Shown: in pieces, positions 28,143 to 35,596 of the stretch
Layout: each line of letters starts with the position of its first letter
How positions within the stretch are numbered: the stretch's first letter is position 1
From: Janthinobacterium sp. FW305-129
Lineage (GTDB): Bacteria > Pseudomonadota > Gammaproteobacteria > Burkholderiales > Burkholderiaceae_D
Assembly (NCBI RefSeq): GCF_020858115.1
Contig: NZ_JACYMM010000012.1
Coordinates: 1-64,000, forward strand
Length of the DNA: 64,000 nt
Direction: 5' to 3'
Program-made: the position numbers and the translations under genes
Notes under the pieces: generated by a model
Seen by the model: only the letters and a program-made list of their open reading frames with translations
The model's database searches: none
What the model was told of the DNA's origin: nothing

Positions 28143-29869
28143 GCGCCGAAGTCACTGCTCCCGCCGCCTACACGCGCGAACAGCAGGAAACGGACGAGCT
28201 GTGCGCGGGCGCCATCCGCGCACTGAGCGGACAGGCGGCGATCCGCTACCGCGGACGGCGCCTGCACGACGGCCACCGTCCCCTGCCCATCCACGCCGCC
28301 CATCTGCAGCCCGATGCGGCGCTGCAGGATTTGCCGTCGCTGCGCGGCGCGGCCGACAGCGTGGCCCTGCGTTTGCTGCACACGGATGCGGCCCTGCACA
28401 AGTCGCTGTGCCCGCCCGAGCCCGTGGCGCGGCTCGTCTTCGAGCTGCTGGAACAGTTAAGGGTGGAAACGCTTGCGCCAGATCAACATGCGGGCGTCAT
28501 CGCCAACCTGCGCCACCGTTTTACTGCCTGGTCGCACGCGTTCTACGATTCCGGCCTGGCCGAGGGCGCTTCCGGCTTGCTCTTGTATACGGTATTCCAG
28601 ATGTGCTGGTCGCGCCTGACGGCCCGGCCCGTGCTGGAAAAGACGGAAGATTTCATCGAGGCGACGCGCTGGTCCGTTTCCTCGCAACTGAGCGGCGACC
28701 TGGCGGGCTTGCGCCGCCACCGCGCCGACCAGGCCGCCTTTGCCCGCCATGCGCTGGCCATCGCCCATGCCGTCGATGCCATGCTGAAAGAGGCACAAGC
28801 GGCGCGCGACGGCAGCCAGGACGAGGCCGGCGACGCGAAAGCGCAGGCGGCGTTCAAGCTGCTGCTCGATTTCGACAGCGATAACGACCACCTGCCCGAC
28901 GCGGCGCCCTTGGGCGACAGCCGCGCGTTCAGCGATGGCGACGGCGGCTACAAGATTTACTGCACGGCATATGACCGCGAAGACAGGGCGGGCGAACTCG
29001 TGCGCCGCGCCCTGCTGCTCGACTACCGCGAACGCATGGATGCGCGCATCGCCAGCCTCGGCATCAACACGGCCCGCCTGGCCCGGCGCTTCACGCAATT
29101 GCTGGCCGTGCCCGAGCGCGACGGCTGGTCGTTCGGCGAGGAAGAGGGTTATATCGACGGCCGGCGCCTGGCCCAGCTGATCAGCTCACCTTCCGAACGC
29201 AGGCTGTTTCGCAAGGAACAATTTTTGCCGCAGGCCGATTGCCTGGTCACTTTTCTTGTCGATTGCTCCGGCTCCATGAAGACGCATGCGGAATCCGTGG
29301 CCGTGCTGCTGGACATATTGCTGCGCGCGCTGGACCAGGCCGGCATCACGACGGAATTGCTGGGCTTTACGACGGGCGCGTGGAATGGGGGCCGCGTCAA
29401 ACGCGACTGGATGCGCGCCCGCTCGCCCGCCCATCCGGGCCGCTTGAACGAACTCGTGCACATGGTGTTCAAGGATGGCGGCACGAACTGGCGCCGCGCG
29501 CGGCCCGACATCGCAGCCCTGCTGAAGGCGGACCTGTACCGCGAAGGCGTCGATGGCGAAGCCGTGGACTGGGCGTGCAGCCGCATGCTGGCGCGGCCCG
29601 AGCGGCGGCGCATCCTGCTCGTCGTGTCAGACGGTTGTCCGATGGATACGGCCACGAATCTGGCCAACGACGAGTTTTATCTGGCGCAACATTTAAAGCA
29701 AGTGGTGGCGCGCCGCGAAGCACAGGGCGCCGTGGAAATTTGCGGGCTGGGCCTGGGCCTGGACCTGGGCGCCTACTACAGCCGCAGCCTGGCCACCACC
29801 CTGCCCGCCTCGCTGAACAATGAGCTGTTCAGCGAGATCGCGCAATTGCTGGGTGGCTTGAGGCGATAG
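28139..29869 (+). CDS. cobT: CobT-like protein with C-terminal VWA domain
   Basis: A 576-residue partner of the CobS-like ATPase, starting in an ATGA overlap. The N-terminal two thirds (helical, with an acidic stretch around residues 225-270) resembles the CobT N-domain; characterised CobT is somewhat longer, near 630. The C-terminal VWA domain begins about residue 370 with the metal-binding DCSGS (DxSxS) motif, followed by LLGFTTGAWNG, a Thr in DGGTNWRRA and VVSDGCPMD. In cobaltochelatase CobT bridges CobS to CobN by an integrin-I/MIDAS interaction. Its stop is only 4 bases from the stop of the convergent HD-kinase gene. No gene between it and rtcB belongs to cobalamin synthesis. Confidence 0.87.
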   Translation: MSAEVTAPAAYTREQQETDELCAGAIRALSGQAAIRYRGRRLHDGHRPLPIHAAHLQPDAALQDLPSLRGAADSVALRLLHTDAALHKSLCPPEPVARLVFELLEQLRVETLAPDQHAGVIANLRHRFTAWSHAFYDSGLAEGASGLLLYTVFQMCWSRLTARPVLEKTEDFIEATRWSVSSQLSGDLAGLRRHRADQAAFARHALAIAHAVDAMLKEAQAARDGSQDEAGDAKAQAAFKLLLDFDSDNDHLPDAAPLGDSRAFSDGDGGYKIYCTAYDREDRAGELVRRALLLDYRERMDARIASLGINTARLARRFTQLLAVPERDGWSFGEEEGYIDGRRLAQLISSPSERRLFRKEQFLPQADCLVTFLVDCSGSMKTHAESVAVLLDILLRALDQAGITTELLGFTTGAWNGGRVKRDWMRARSPAHPGRLNELVHMVFKDGGTNWRRARPDIAALLKADLYREGVDGEAVDWACSRMLARPERRRILLVVSDGCPMDTATNLANDEFYLAQHLKQVVARREAQGAVEICGLGLGLDLGAYYSRSLATTLPASLNNELFSEIAQLLGGLRR

Positions 29870-29873
29870 GGCT

Positions 29874-31016
29874 TCAGGCCACTTCGTAGCGCACCGTGTG
29901 CGCCTCCATCGGCAGCGGGATTTCCCAGTTCCACAGCATCGCTTGCAACTTCTTGTTGCTGAGCGAGGTGTCGCGCTGGCCGTTGCGCCTGAGTAATTCC
30001 TTGCGCGGCTGCTCCAGGTACACGAGCTCCACCTGCGCATGGTATTTGTACAGCAGGTTGAGCGTCTTTTCACGCATCAGTTTGGACAGATGCGTGGCGT
30101 TCCACACGAACGGTTCGCCCTTGCGCAGCAGTTCCCGCGCCCGCTCTTCCGCATAGTCGCCCACCTGCCCCTCGTTCTTGCCGTGCTTCAAACCCAAGGC
30201 CGTCCGCGCATCGTCAAACGACACGACGGGCAAGCGCGGATGGTGCTTGTCCACCCACGTATTCTTGCCGGAAGCGGGCAAGCCCGACATGACGATCACG
30301 CGCGAACCCGGCTCCTGGAACAGCGAGTAATCGGGATGCGCCTCGGCGCCGCGAAAATATTTCACGCGCGTGTGATCGTCGACAAAGACCCTGCGCTGGC
30401 CATAGCAGCCTTCCTCGCGCGCCAGTTCGCGGAACAGCTCGATCGCGTCGAGAATGCGCTGCGGATCGGGGCAGATGCGGCCGCGGATATCGGCCTCGGC
30501 CAGCATGGCCAGCAGGCGGATATCGACTTGCCACGACAGTTCGCGCACGGTAAATTCCGGCGTGACGCCGCGCCGAGATTGTTCCAGCGCAAAGAACGGC
30601 ACTTGATGTACGTTAATCAGGCGGCAGATTTCCTCGCGCGCGGCAAACGGCACGTCATAGTCCCACAGGGCGATGCGCGCATCGAGCGCGCCCTTGCGCG
30701 AGTGGCCCGGCTGGCCGATGGCGCCCGTCACCGGGTCGATCACCGTGGTGCTGCACTTGGCCACGTCGTGCAGCAAGGCGGCCAGGAACACGATTTCCTG
30801 CTGCGCCCGCGTGGCTTGCTGATATTCAGGCATGCCCAGCAGGGACTCCACCACCATCATCGTATGCGTCCACACATCGCCTTCCGCGTGGTAGACGGGG
30901 TTTTGCGGCGTCGTCTTCGCCAGTTCCAGTTGCGGGAAGGCGGCCAGGCAAGCGTTGAAATCGGGCGACCGGCCCGCTTGCGGCACCAGTTGCTGCAGGG
31001 TTTTCCAGTTCATCAT
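29874..31016 (-). CDS. HD-domain phosphoesterase fused to polynucleotide kinase (HD-Pnk)
   Basis: About 380 residues. The N-terminal HD domain has an HDVAK metal-binding doublet at residues 83-84 with other histidines at about 43, 51 and 137. The C-terminal P-loop kinase starts near residue 240 with VIVMSGLPASGKNTW (P-loop 245-253), then the catalytic-type Asp in SFDDAR and a lid segment around WNATHLSKLMREKT. This order matches HD-Pnk enzymes, described in Runella slithyformis as RNA/DNA end-healing proteins: the HD part removes 2',3'-cyclic or 3'-phosphate and the kinase phosphorylates 5'-OH ends. Start: of two adjacent ATGs, 31016 is spaced best from AAGGAG. It overlaps the ligase stop, implying coupled translation. 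Confidence 0.88.
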   Translation of the reverse strand: MMNWKTLQQLVPQAGRSPDFNACLAAFPQLELAKTTPQNPVYHAEGDVWTHTMMVVESLLGMPEYQQATRAQQEIVFLAALLHDVAKCSTTVIDPVTGAIGQPGHSRKGALDARIALWDYDVPFAAREEICRLINVHQVPFFALEQSRRGVTPEFTVRELSWQVDIRLLAMLAEADIRGRICPDPQRILDAIELFRELAREEGCYGQRRVFVDDHTRVKYFRGAEAHPDYSLFQEPGSRVIVMSGLPASGKNTWVDKHHPRLPVVSFDDARTALGLKHGKNEGQVGDYAEERARELLRKGEPFVWNATHLSKLMREKTLNLLYKYHAQVELVYLEQPRKELLRRNGQRDTSLSNKKLQAMLWNWEIPLPMEAHTVRYEVA

Positions 31017-31900
31017 TTTGTACTCCTTGAGAATGCTGCCAGTTCGTCGAGCGAGCTGCAGGTGTGTAAACCCAGGCTTTCCCACGTGACGAGCGGCTGC
31101 GGCGCGTACAGGTCGACGCCGTCCGCCAGCTGGTTCGGGATCAATGGCCGCGTGCTGTGGTGCGAGCCGCTGTCAAGGATGGTTTGCGTAAAGTCATGCC
31201 GCACCAGCTTGTAGCGGGCCAGCACTTGCTCGTCGTCTTCCACTTTCAGGTACAGGCCTTCCGCGTGGTCGGATTTGTCCGTCTGCTTCCAGCACAGGTC
31301 CAGCGGCAGGCGTTCGCGCGCCACCACGTTTTCAAAGGCGTCGCGCCACAACCGGGACTTGGCCAGCGAATGGCGCAGCAGCTGCCACAGCTGTTTCGGC
31401 GACGCGGGCATCAGGCCCGCATACAGCACAGGAACGGACAGCACGGGCGAGCCGGCCAGCATGGCGTGGCGGCGCGCCGTCGACAAAAACATCTGGCTGC
31501 GGCGGCAATACACGTCGAACTCGTTGAAATAATGGGGCAGCCGGTCGTAAAACACGGAATGCTTGCTGTAAGACCATTCGCCAAACAGCACAAATTGATC
31601 TTCAAGCATATGCAGCAAGGCGTGCTCATGCGCATGCGCCCACGGTTTCAAGAGGTTGAACTGGCGTTCGCTGCCGCCGCCCGCCAGGTAATGGCCGCGC
31701 GACTGCAGCAGCACCTCGCCCGCATCGCTGAACGACACGGCGGAGTTGGCGCCATCGATTTTTTCCTCGATGACGACGTACCGGCCGGCCAGCTTTTTCA
31801 GGGGCATCTGGTCGGAACCGTCGTCGCCGTCCTGCAGGCGCGAGCCTTCCAGGTGCGGCGTGCGCGGGTATTTAAATAAGGGCAAAGATTGTAAAAACAT
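31013..31900 (-). CDS. ATP-dependent RNA ligase family protein
   Basis: About 295 residues from the ATG at 31900 (a GGGA lies just before it). The covalent nucleotidyltransferase motif I reads EEKIDGAN, with Lys47 the predicted AMP-attachment lysine. Motif III-like VLFGEWSY, motif IV-like AEGLYLKV and motif V-like YKLVRHDF follow in the right order. This is the T4 Rnl2/Rnl5-like RNA ligase superfamily, which seals 5'-phosphate and 3'-OH ends, exactly what the downstream HD-Pnk would prepare. The stop codon overlaps the HD-Pnk start. A DNA ligase is unlikely because of the short length and the lack of an OB-fold extension seen in that class. Confidence 0.87.
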   Translation of the reverse strand: MFLQSLPLFKYPRTPHLEGSRLQDGDDGSDQMPLKKLAGRYVVIEEKIDGANSAVSFSDAGEVLLQSRGHYLAGGGSERQFNLLKPWAHAHEHALLHMLEDQFVLFGEWSYSKHSVFYDRLPHYFNEFDVYCRRSQMFLSTARRHAMLAGSPVLSVPVLYAGLMPASPKQLWQLLRHSLAKSRLWRDAFENVVARERLPLDLCWKQTDKSDHAEGLYLKVEDDEQVLARYKLVRHDFTQTILDSGSHHSTRPLIPNQLADGVDLYAPQPLVTWESLGLHTCSSLDELAAFSRSTK

Positions 31901-32322
31901 AGCGTCCCACGCCGCGTTCACCGGGGCGTGTCCATACAGGGTCAGGGGTGCTGACGACGTGTTCGGGCGTGGACGATCAGGACGGTGGTCCTGGATACGT
32001 GTGCGGAAAGAGCAAAAACAGTGCCGCAGCAATCGGGGGCGTCAACGCGCCGAACGATGCTGCAGAGAGCATTTCGTCAGCGTTAGCAGGTGATGGCGAA
32101 GAAGCGAGGCACTTTTGGCTCCAATAAGGAAGAGGTTCGAGAAAGAACCGCGAATATAAAGGCTGTTTGATTATTTTGCAAGTGGCTCATCCTATCGTGC
32201 GCATCCCTGGCTTTGCAATCCCCGTAAAATTTGCTAAGCTGGCGGCACTTCCTGTCGCTGCTGCGTGGAAAACAAACATGGCCCTTGCAAAAGGGCCGTG
32301 CATTCGTTATTTCCGGAGCAGA
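31901..32322. promoter_or_regulatory. Divergent region between RNA ligase and rtcB
   Basis: About 420 bases that should hold the promoters of the ligase-HD-Pnk pair and of rtcB. No RNA gene, clear -10/-35 pair or sigma-54 element could be picked out by eye; GG-N10-GC candidates were checked near 32185 and 32240 and failed. The rtcB frame stays open back to a TTG at 32167, so an N-terminal extension cannot be excluded. Confidence 0.4.
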
Positions 32323-33723
32323 ATCGTGTTTCCCATATCCAGATTACAAAAAGCCCTGCGCCGCCAGGGCATCGCCGTCGCCTATGCCGACGGCATTTAT
32401 ACGCTCAGCAATCCGCACGCCCAGGCGTCCGTGCTGCTGCCCCACAACTTTCCCCTCGAGGAAAAAGCCGTGCGCCAGCTGATGGAGTTTGCCGCCGTCG
32501 CCGTGCCGGGCCAGGATGGCCATGTGTGCAAGGCGTGCGCCACGCCCGACTTCCATCCGGGCAGCATCGCGCCCGTCGGCAGCATCGTCGCCACCAGCCC
32601 CGACATGGTGATCCCCGCCATCCCCGGCACGGACATCGCCTGCGGCATGCGCCTGATCACGACGGGCTTGACCCTGGCGCAGTTCGAAGCACGCAAGCCG
32701 CAGTTATTGAGCAAGCTCAAGCATGTGCTGCTGGAAGACGGCCGCAACGTGCCGCTGCGCTCGAAGGCGTTTGCCGCCCTGTTCGACGTGGGGCCGGAAG
32801 CGTTCATCGACAGCCTGCATGGCGATGGCTTGTGGCCCCGCGTCGACAAGCAGCGTTTGCTGCGCGAGCTCGACGCTTGCATCGCCCTGCGCGAACTGGG
32901 CGGCGGCTTGCGCCATGCACCCGAAGCGCTGGTCGGCACGCGCGAAGTGATACGCGACCCCAGCCTGGGCATGACGGGATCGGGCAACCATTTCGTGGAA
33001 ATCCAGCTGGTCGATACGGTCATGGACCGCCACGCCGCGTACCGGCACGGGCTGGTGCCCGGCGAAGTGGTCGTCATGATCCACAGCGGTAGCCGCGACG
33101 TGGGTTTTTTTGTCGGCAGCCGCTGGATGGACCGCGCCAGGGAGGCGTGGCCGGCAGGCGTGCGCCACCCGCAGTCGGGCCTGTACGGCTTGACGGGCGA
33201 GCTGGCCGGCGAATACATGGACGCCATGGGCGTGGCCTCGCGCTACGCCTGGGTCAACCGCATGGTGCTGGCCGAACTGGTGCGCGACAGCCTGGCGCAA
33301 GTGTTTGCGCAGGATCAATCGCGCCTGGTGGTGGACGTGCCGCACAACGTTATCCTGCGCGAGCACGGCATGAACATCCACCGCAAGGGTGCCACGCCGG
33401 CGCGCTCAGGCGACCTGGCGCTGATCCCCGGCTCCATGGGCGATTATTCTTACGTGGCAACGGGGATGGGCAATCCCGACTGGCTGTGGTCGTGCTCGCA
33501 CGGCGCGGGGCGCAGCATCCGCAGGCAAGCCATGCGCGCCATCCGGCCCACGGTGGGCGGCGACGAGATGGCGTTCCAGTGCGTGACCCTGCGCGAAGAA
33601 CGCCGCGTCGAGGAAGCGCCGATGGCGTATAAAAAGATCGGTCCCGTCATCGCCGCGCAGGAGGAAGCGGGCTTGCTGCAATCGGTGGCGCGCTTGAAAC
33701 CTTTATTGACGTTCAAGGCCTAG
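32323..33723 (+). CDS. rtcB: RtcB-family RNA ligase
   Basis: About 466 residues if started at the GTG at 32323, which has a GGAG seven bases before; an ATG at 32278 is the alternative. RtcB joins 2',3'-cyclic or 3'-phosphate ends to 5'-OH ends using GTP and Mn2+. Active-site signatures are present: the Cys in DIACGM (Cys106), Asn-His in GSGNHFVEIQ (221-222), His in IHSGSRD (253), His340 near PHNVIL, the HRKGAT segment, and SHGAGR with the predicted GMP-attachment His392. The protein is longer than E. coli RtcB and lacks the archease and RtcA neighbours seen elsewhere. It diverges from the ligase-HD-Pnk pair, and its 3' end overlaps that of tauE by 4 bases. Confidence 0.9.
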   Translation: MVFPISRLQKALRRQGIAVAYADGIYTLSNPHAQASVLLPHNFPLEEKAVRQLMEFAAVAVPGQDGHVCKACATPDFHPGSIAPVGSIVATSPDMVIPAIPGTDIACGMRLITTGLTLAQFEARKPQLLSKLKHVLLEDGRNVPLRSKAFAALFDVGPEAFIDSLHGDGLWPRVDKQRLLRELDACIALRELGGGLRHAPEALVGTREVIRDPSLGMTGSGNHFVEIQLVDTVMDRHAAYRHGLVPGEVVVMIHSGSRDVGFFVGSRWMDRAREAWPAGVRHPQSGLYGLTGELAGEYMDAMGVASRYAWVNRMVLAELVRDSLAQVFAQDQSRLVVDVPHNVILREHGMNIHRKGATPARSGDLALIPGSMGDYSYVATGMGNPDWLWSCSHGAGRSIRRQAMRAIRPTVGGDEMAFQCVTLREERRVEEAPMAYKKIGPVIAAQEEAGLLQSVARLKPLLTFKA

Positions 33724-34493
33724 TGCAGCAATTGCGGCACGGCCGCCGCCATCAGCGAAAAGCCGATGGCCGTCAGCACGGCAAATGCGATGCGGCGCAT
33801 GCCGCGCTGGGCGATCGGTGGCGGGTAGCGCTTGCCGGCCATGGTGGCCAGCACGCCGACAGGCAGGGCTAGCATGCACAAAAGTAACACTTTCGCATCG
33901 AGCTGGCCCTGGCTGCCCGCCATCAGCGAACGTCCGCCCGCGCTGATGGCGAACAGGAAGATCAGGCTGTAGCGGATGGTTTTTAAACTCATTTCCTGGC
34001 GGTAGAACTGGTACACGAGGGGCGGGCCCGCCAGCGAAAACAGGCCAGAAAACAGGCCGCCGCACACGCCGCTGATGAAAAAGCTGCGCTTGTCCGCCGC
34101 GCCCGGTCCCGGTGGCGCCTGCAGCAAAATGCTGACGCCGCCATACACGATGGCCGCGCCCAATAACAGTTTCAGGACGGGCGCATACGCCTGGTCCAGA
34201 TATCCCAACAGCAACACACCGGCCGCCATGGCCGGCAGCAAGCCGATGCTGGCCGCGCGGATGGCGCGCCAGTCCAGGTGGTGCAAGGCGCCAGGCAATG
34301 CCACGAGGCAATTGGCCAGCGACAACAAACTGACGAGGGCCGCCAGCGCGGGCACGGGCGCCAGGCCCAGTCCGCTGGCCACGCCCATGACGATCATGCC
34401 CAGGCCAAAGCCCGTGACGGTCTGGAAATACGTGCCGGCCGCCACCACGCCCAGCAGCGCCAGCATGGGCAGGCTGAACAATTCAGCGTCCAC
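33720..34493 (-). CDS. tauE: TauE/SafE (TSUP) family exporter
   Basis: A 257-residue membrane protein with about eight hydrophobic segments of the TSUP family, to which the sulfite exporter TauE and sulfoacetate exporter SafE belong. Visible family features are the GFGLGMIVMG loop near the N-terminus and the second-half repeat SGVCGGLFSGLFSLAGPPLVYQFY. Start is a GTG at 34493, 11 bases inside the end of pta, so expression follows pta and xsc2. Export of sulfite produced by Xsc is the natural role; the family alone does not prove the substrate. It converges with rtcB. Confidence 0.85.
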   Translation of the reverse strand: MDAELFSLPMLALLGVVAAGTYFQTVTGFGLGMIVMGVASGLGLAPVPALAALVSLLSLANCLVALPGALHHLDWRAIRAASIGLLPAMAAGVLLLGYLDQAYAPVLKLLLGAAIVYGGVSILLQAPPGPGAADKRSFFISGVCGGLFSGLFSLAGPPLVYQFYRQEMSLKTIRYSLIFLFAISAGGRSLMAGSQGQLDAKVLLLCMLALPVGVLATMAGKRYPPPIAQRGMRRIAFAVLTAIGFSLMAAAVPQLLH

Positions 34494-35484
34494 CCTGGGC
34501 CTGCACGGCCGTCACGGCAATCACGTTGTACACGTCAATCGCGCTGCAGCCGCGCGACAAATCGTTGGCCGGCTTGTTCAAGCCTTGCAGCAAGGGGCCG
34601 ATGGCGACGGCGCCGCCCATGCGCTCGGCCAGCTTGTAGCCGATATTGCCCGCGTCCAGGTTCGGGAACACCAGCACGTTGGCGCGGCCGTTGACGACGG
34701 AATCCTTGACTTTTCTCTGCGAAATCTCGGCCACGATGGCCGCGTCGAGCTGCACGTCGCCATCAATGGCCAGCAGCGGACGCTGGGCCTTGACCCGGTC
34801 CGTGGCCGCATGCACCTTGTCGACGGCCGCATGGTGGGCGCTGCCGCTGGTGGAAAACGACAGCATGGCGACCCGCGGCTCTTCCATCAGCAAGGCTTGC
34901 GCGCTGTCGGCGGCGGCCATGGCGATGTCCGCCAGCTCCTCGGCCTTCGGGTCGACCACCAGGGCGCAGTCGGAAAAGATGAAACCGCCCTTCAGGCTGT
35001 GAAACGGTTCGCACAGCATCATCAGGAAAAAGCTCGACACGAGCTTGAAGGCCGGATCGACGCCGATGATCTGGATGGCGCTGCGCACCACGTCGGCCGT
35101 CGTGTGCACGGCCCCCGCCACGCAGCCGTCGGCGTCGCCCAGGCGCACCATCAGGTTGGCGTAGCACAACGGGTCTTGCACGGCGATCCTCGCCTGCTCC
35201 ACCGTCATGCCCTTGGCTTGACGCAGCACAAACAATTGCTGGGCATAGTGTTCCGACTCCTCGGACGTTGCCGGGTCGACCAGGCGCACGGCATCGAGGT
35301 CCAGCCCGTGCTCGTGCGCCAGGGCAAGGATGGCGGCCGGCTTGCCGACGAGGGTGATGTGCGCCAGCCCTTCGGCGGCGGCCCGCGCGGCCGCCTGCAG
35401 CACGCGCACGTCGCCGCCCTCGCACAAGACGATGTTTTTCGGCACGGCACGGGCTTGTTCGATGATGCGGTGCAGGGCTTTCAT
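34483..35484 (-). CDS. pta: Phosphate acetyltransferase
   Basis: About 333 residues from the ATG at 35484 (GGAG five bases before). A single PTA/PTB domain without the regulatory extension found in the long enterobacterial enzyme: VLCEGGDVRVLQAAARAAAEG, then the GCVAGAVHTTADVVRSAIQIIG core, SFSTSGSAHH, and the VFPNLDAGNIGYKLAERMGG end. It turns acetyl phosphate from Xsc into acetyl-CoA. Directly downstream of xsc2 (but behind a terminator) and overlapping tauE. The short form is the one usually found in sulfonate gene clusters. Confidence 0.93.
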   Translation of the reverse strand: MKALHRIIEQARAVPKNIVLCEGGDVRVLQAAARAAAEGLAHITLVGKPAAILALAHEHGLDLDAVRLVDPATSEESEHYAQQLFVLRQAKGMTVEQARIAVQDPLCYANLMVRLGDADGCVAGAVHTTADVVRSAIQIIGVDPAFKLVSSFFLMMLCEPFHSLKGGFIFSDCALVVDPKAEELADIAMAAADSAQALLMEEPRVAMLSFSTSGSAHHAAVDKVHAATDRVKAQRPLLAIDGDVQLDAAIVAEISQRKVKDSVVNGRANVLVFPNLDAGNIGYKLAERMGGAVAIGPLLQGLNKPANDLSRGCSAIDVYNVIAVTAVQAQGGR

Positions 35485-35501
35485 GGCGACTCCAATTCGG
35501 T

Positions 35502-35548
35502 AAAAAAAGTGCCGGAACCATGGAAGCATGAAGCAATGGCTCCGGCAC
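35502..35548 (-). terminator. Terminator between xsc2 and pta
   Basis: On the minus strand a 13-bp stem (GTGCCGGA-CCAT paired with ATGG-TCCGGCAC, one mismatch) is followed by seven T's. It lies just after the xsc2 stop and before pta, so it would lower pta-tauE expression relative to xsc2. A second small hairpin (CCGGC/GCCGG) lies at 35555-35571. Confidence 0.8.
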
Positions 35549-35596
35549 ATAAAACCCGGCGCAATGCCGGGGTCATACAAGGATCGGGCTGACTGA

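Noticed and set aside
32180-32260. Sigma-54 promoter before rtcB
   Set aside because: GG-N10-GC spacing is not met: candidates at GTGGCTC and CGGCAC are followed by CG rather than GC at the -12 position, and no rtcR gene is near.
27168-33723. Insertion sequence or integrase-borne island around the RNA-repair cluster
   Set aside because: No transposase, integrase, tRNA target or terminal repeat is visible at its edges; the only flanking repeats are the xsc genes.
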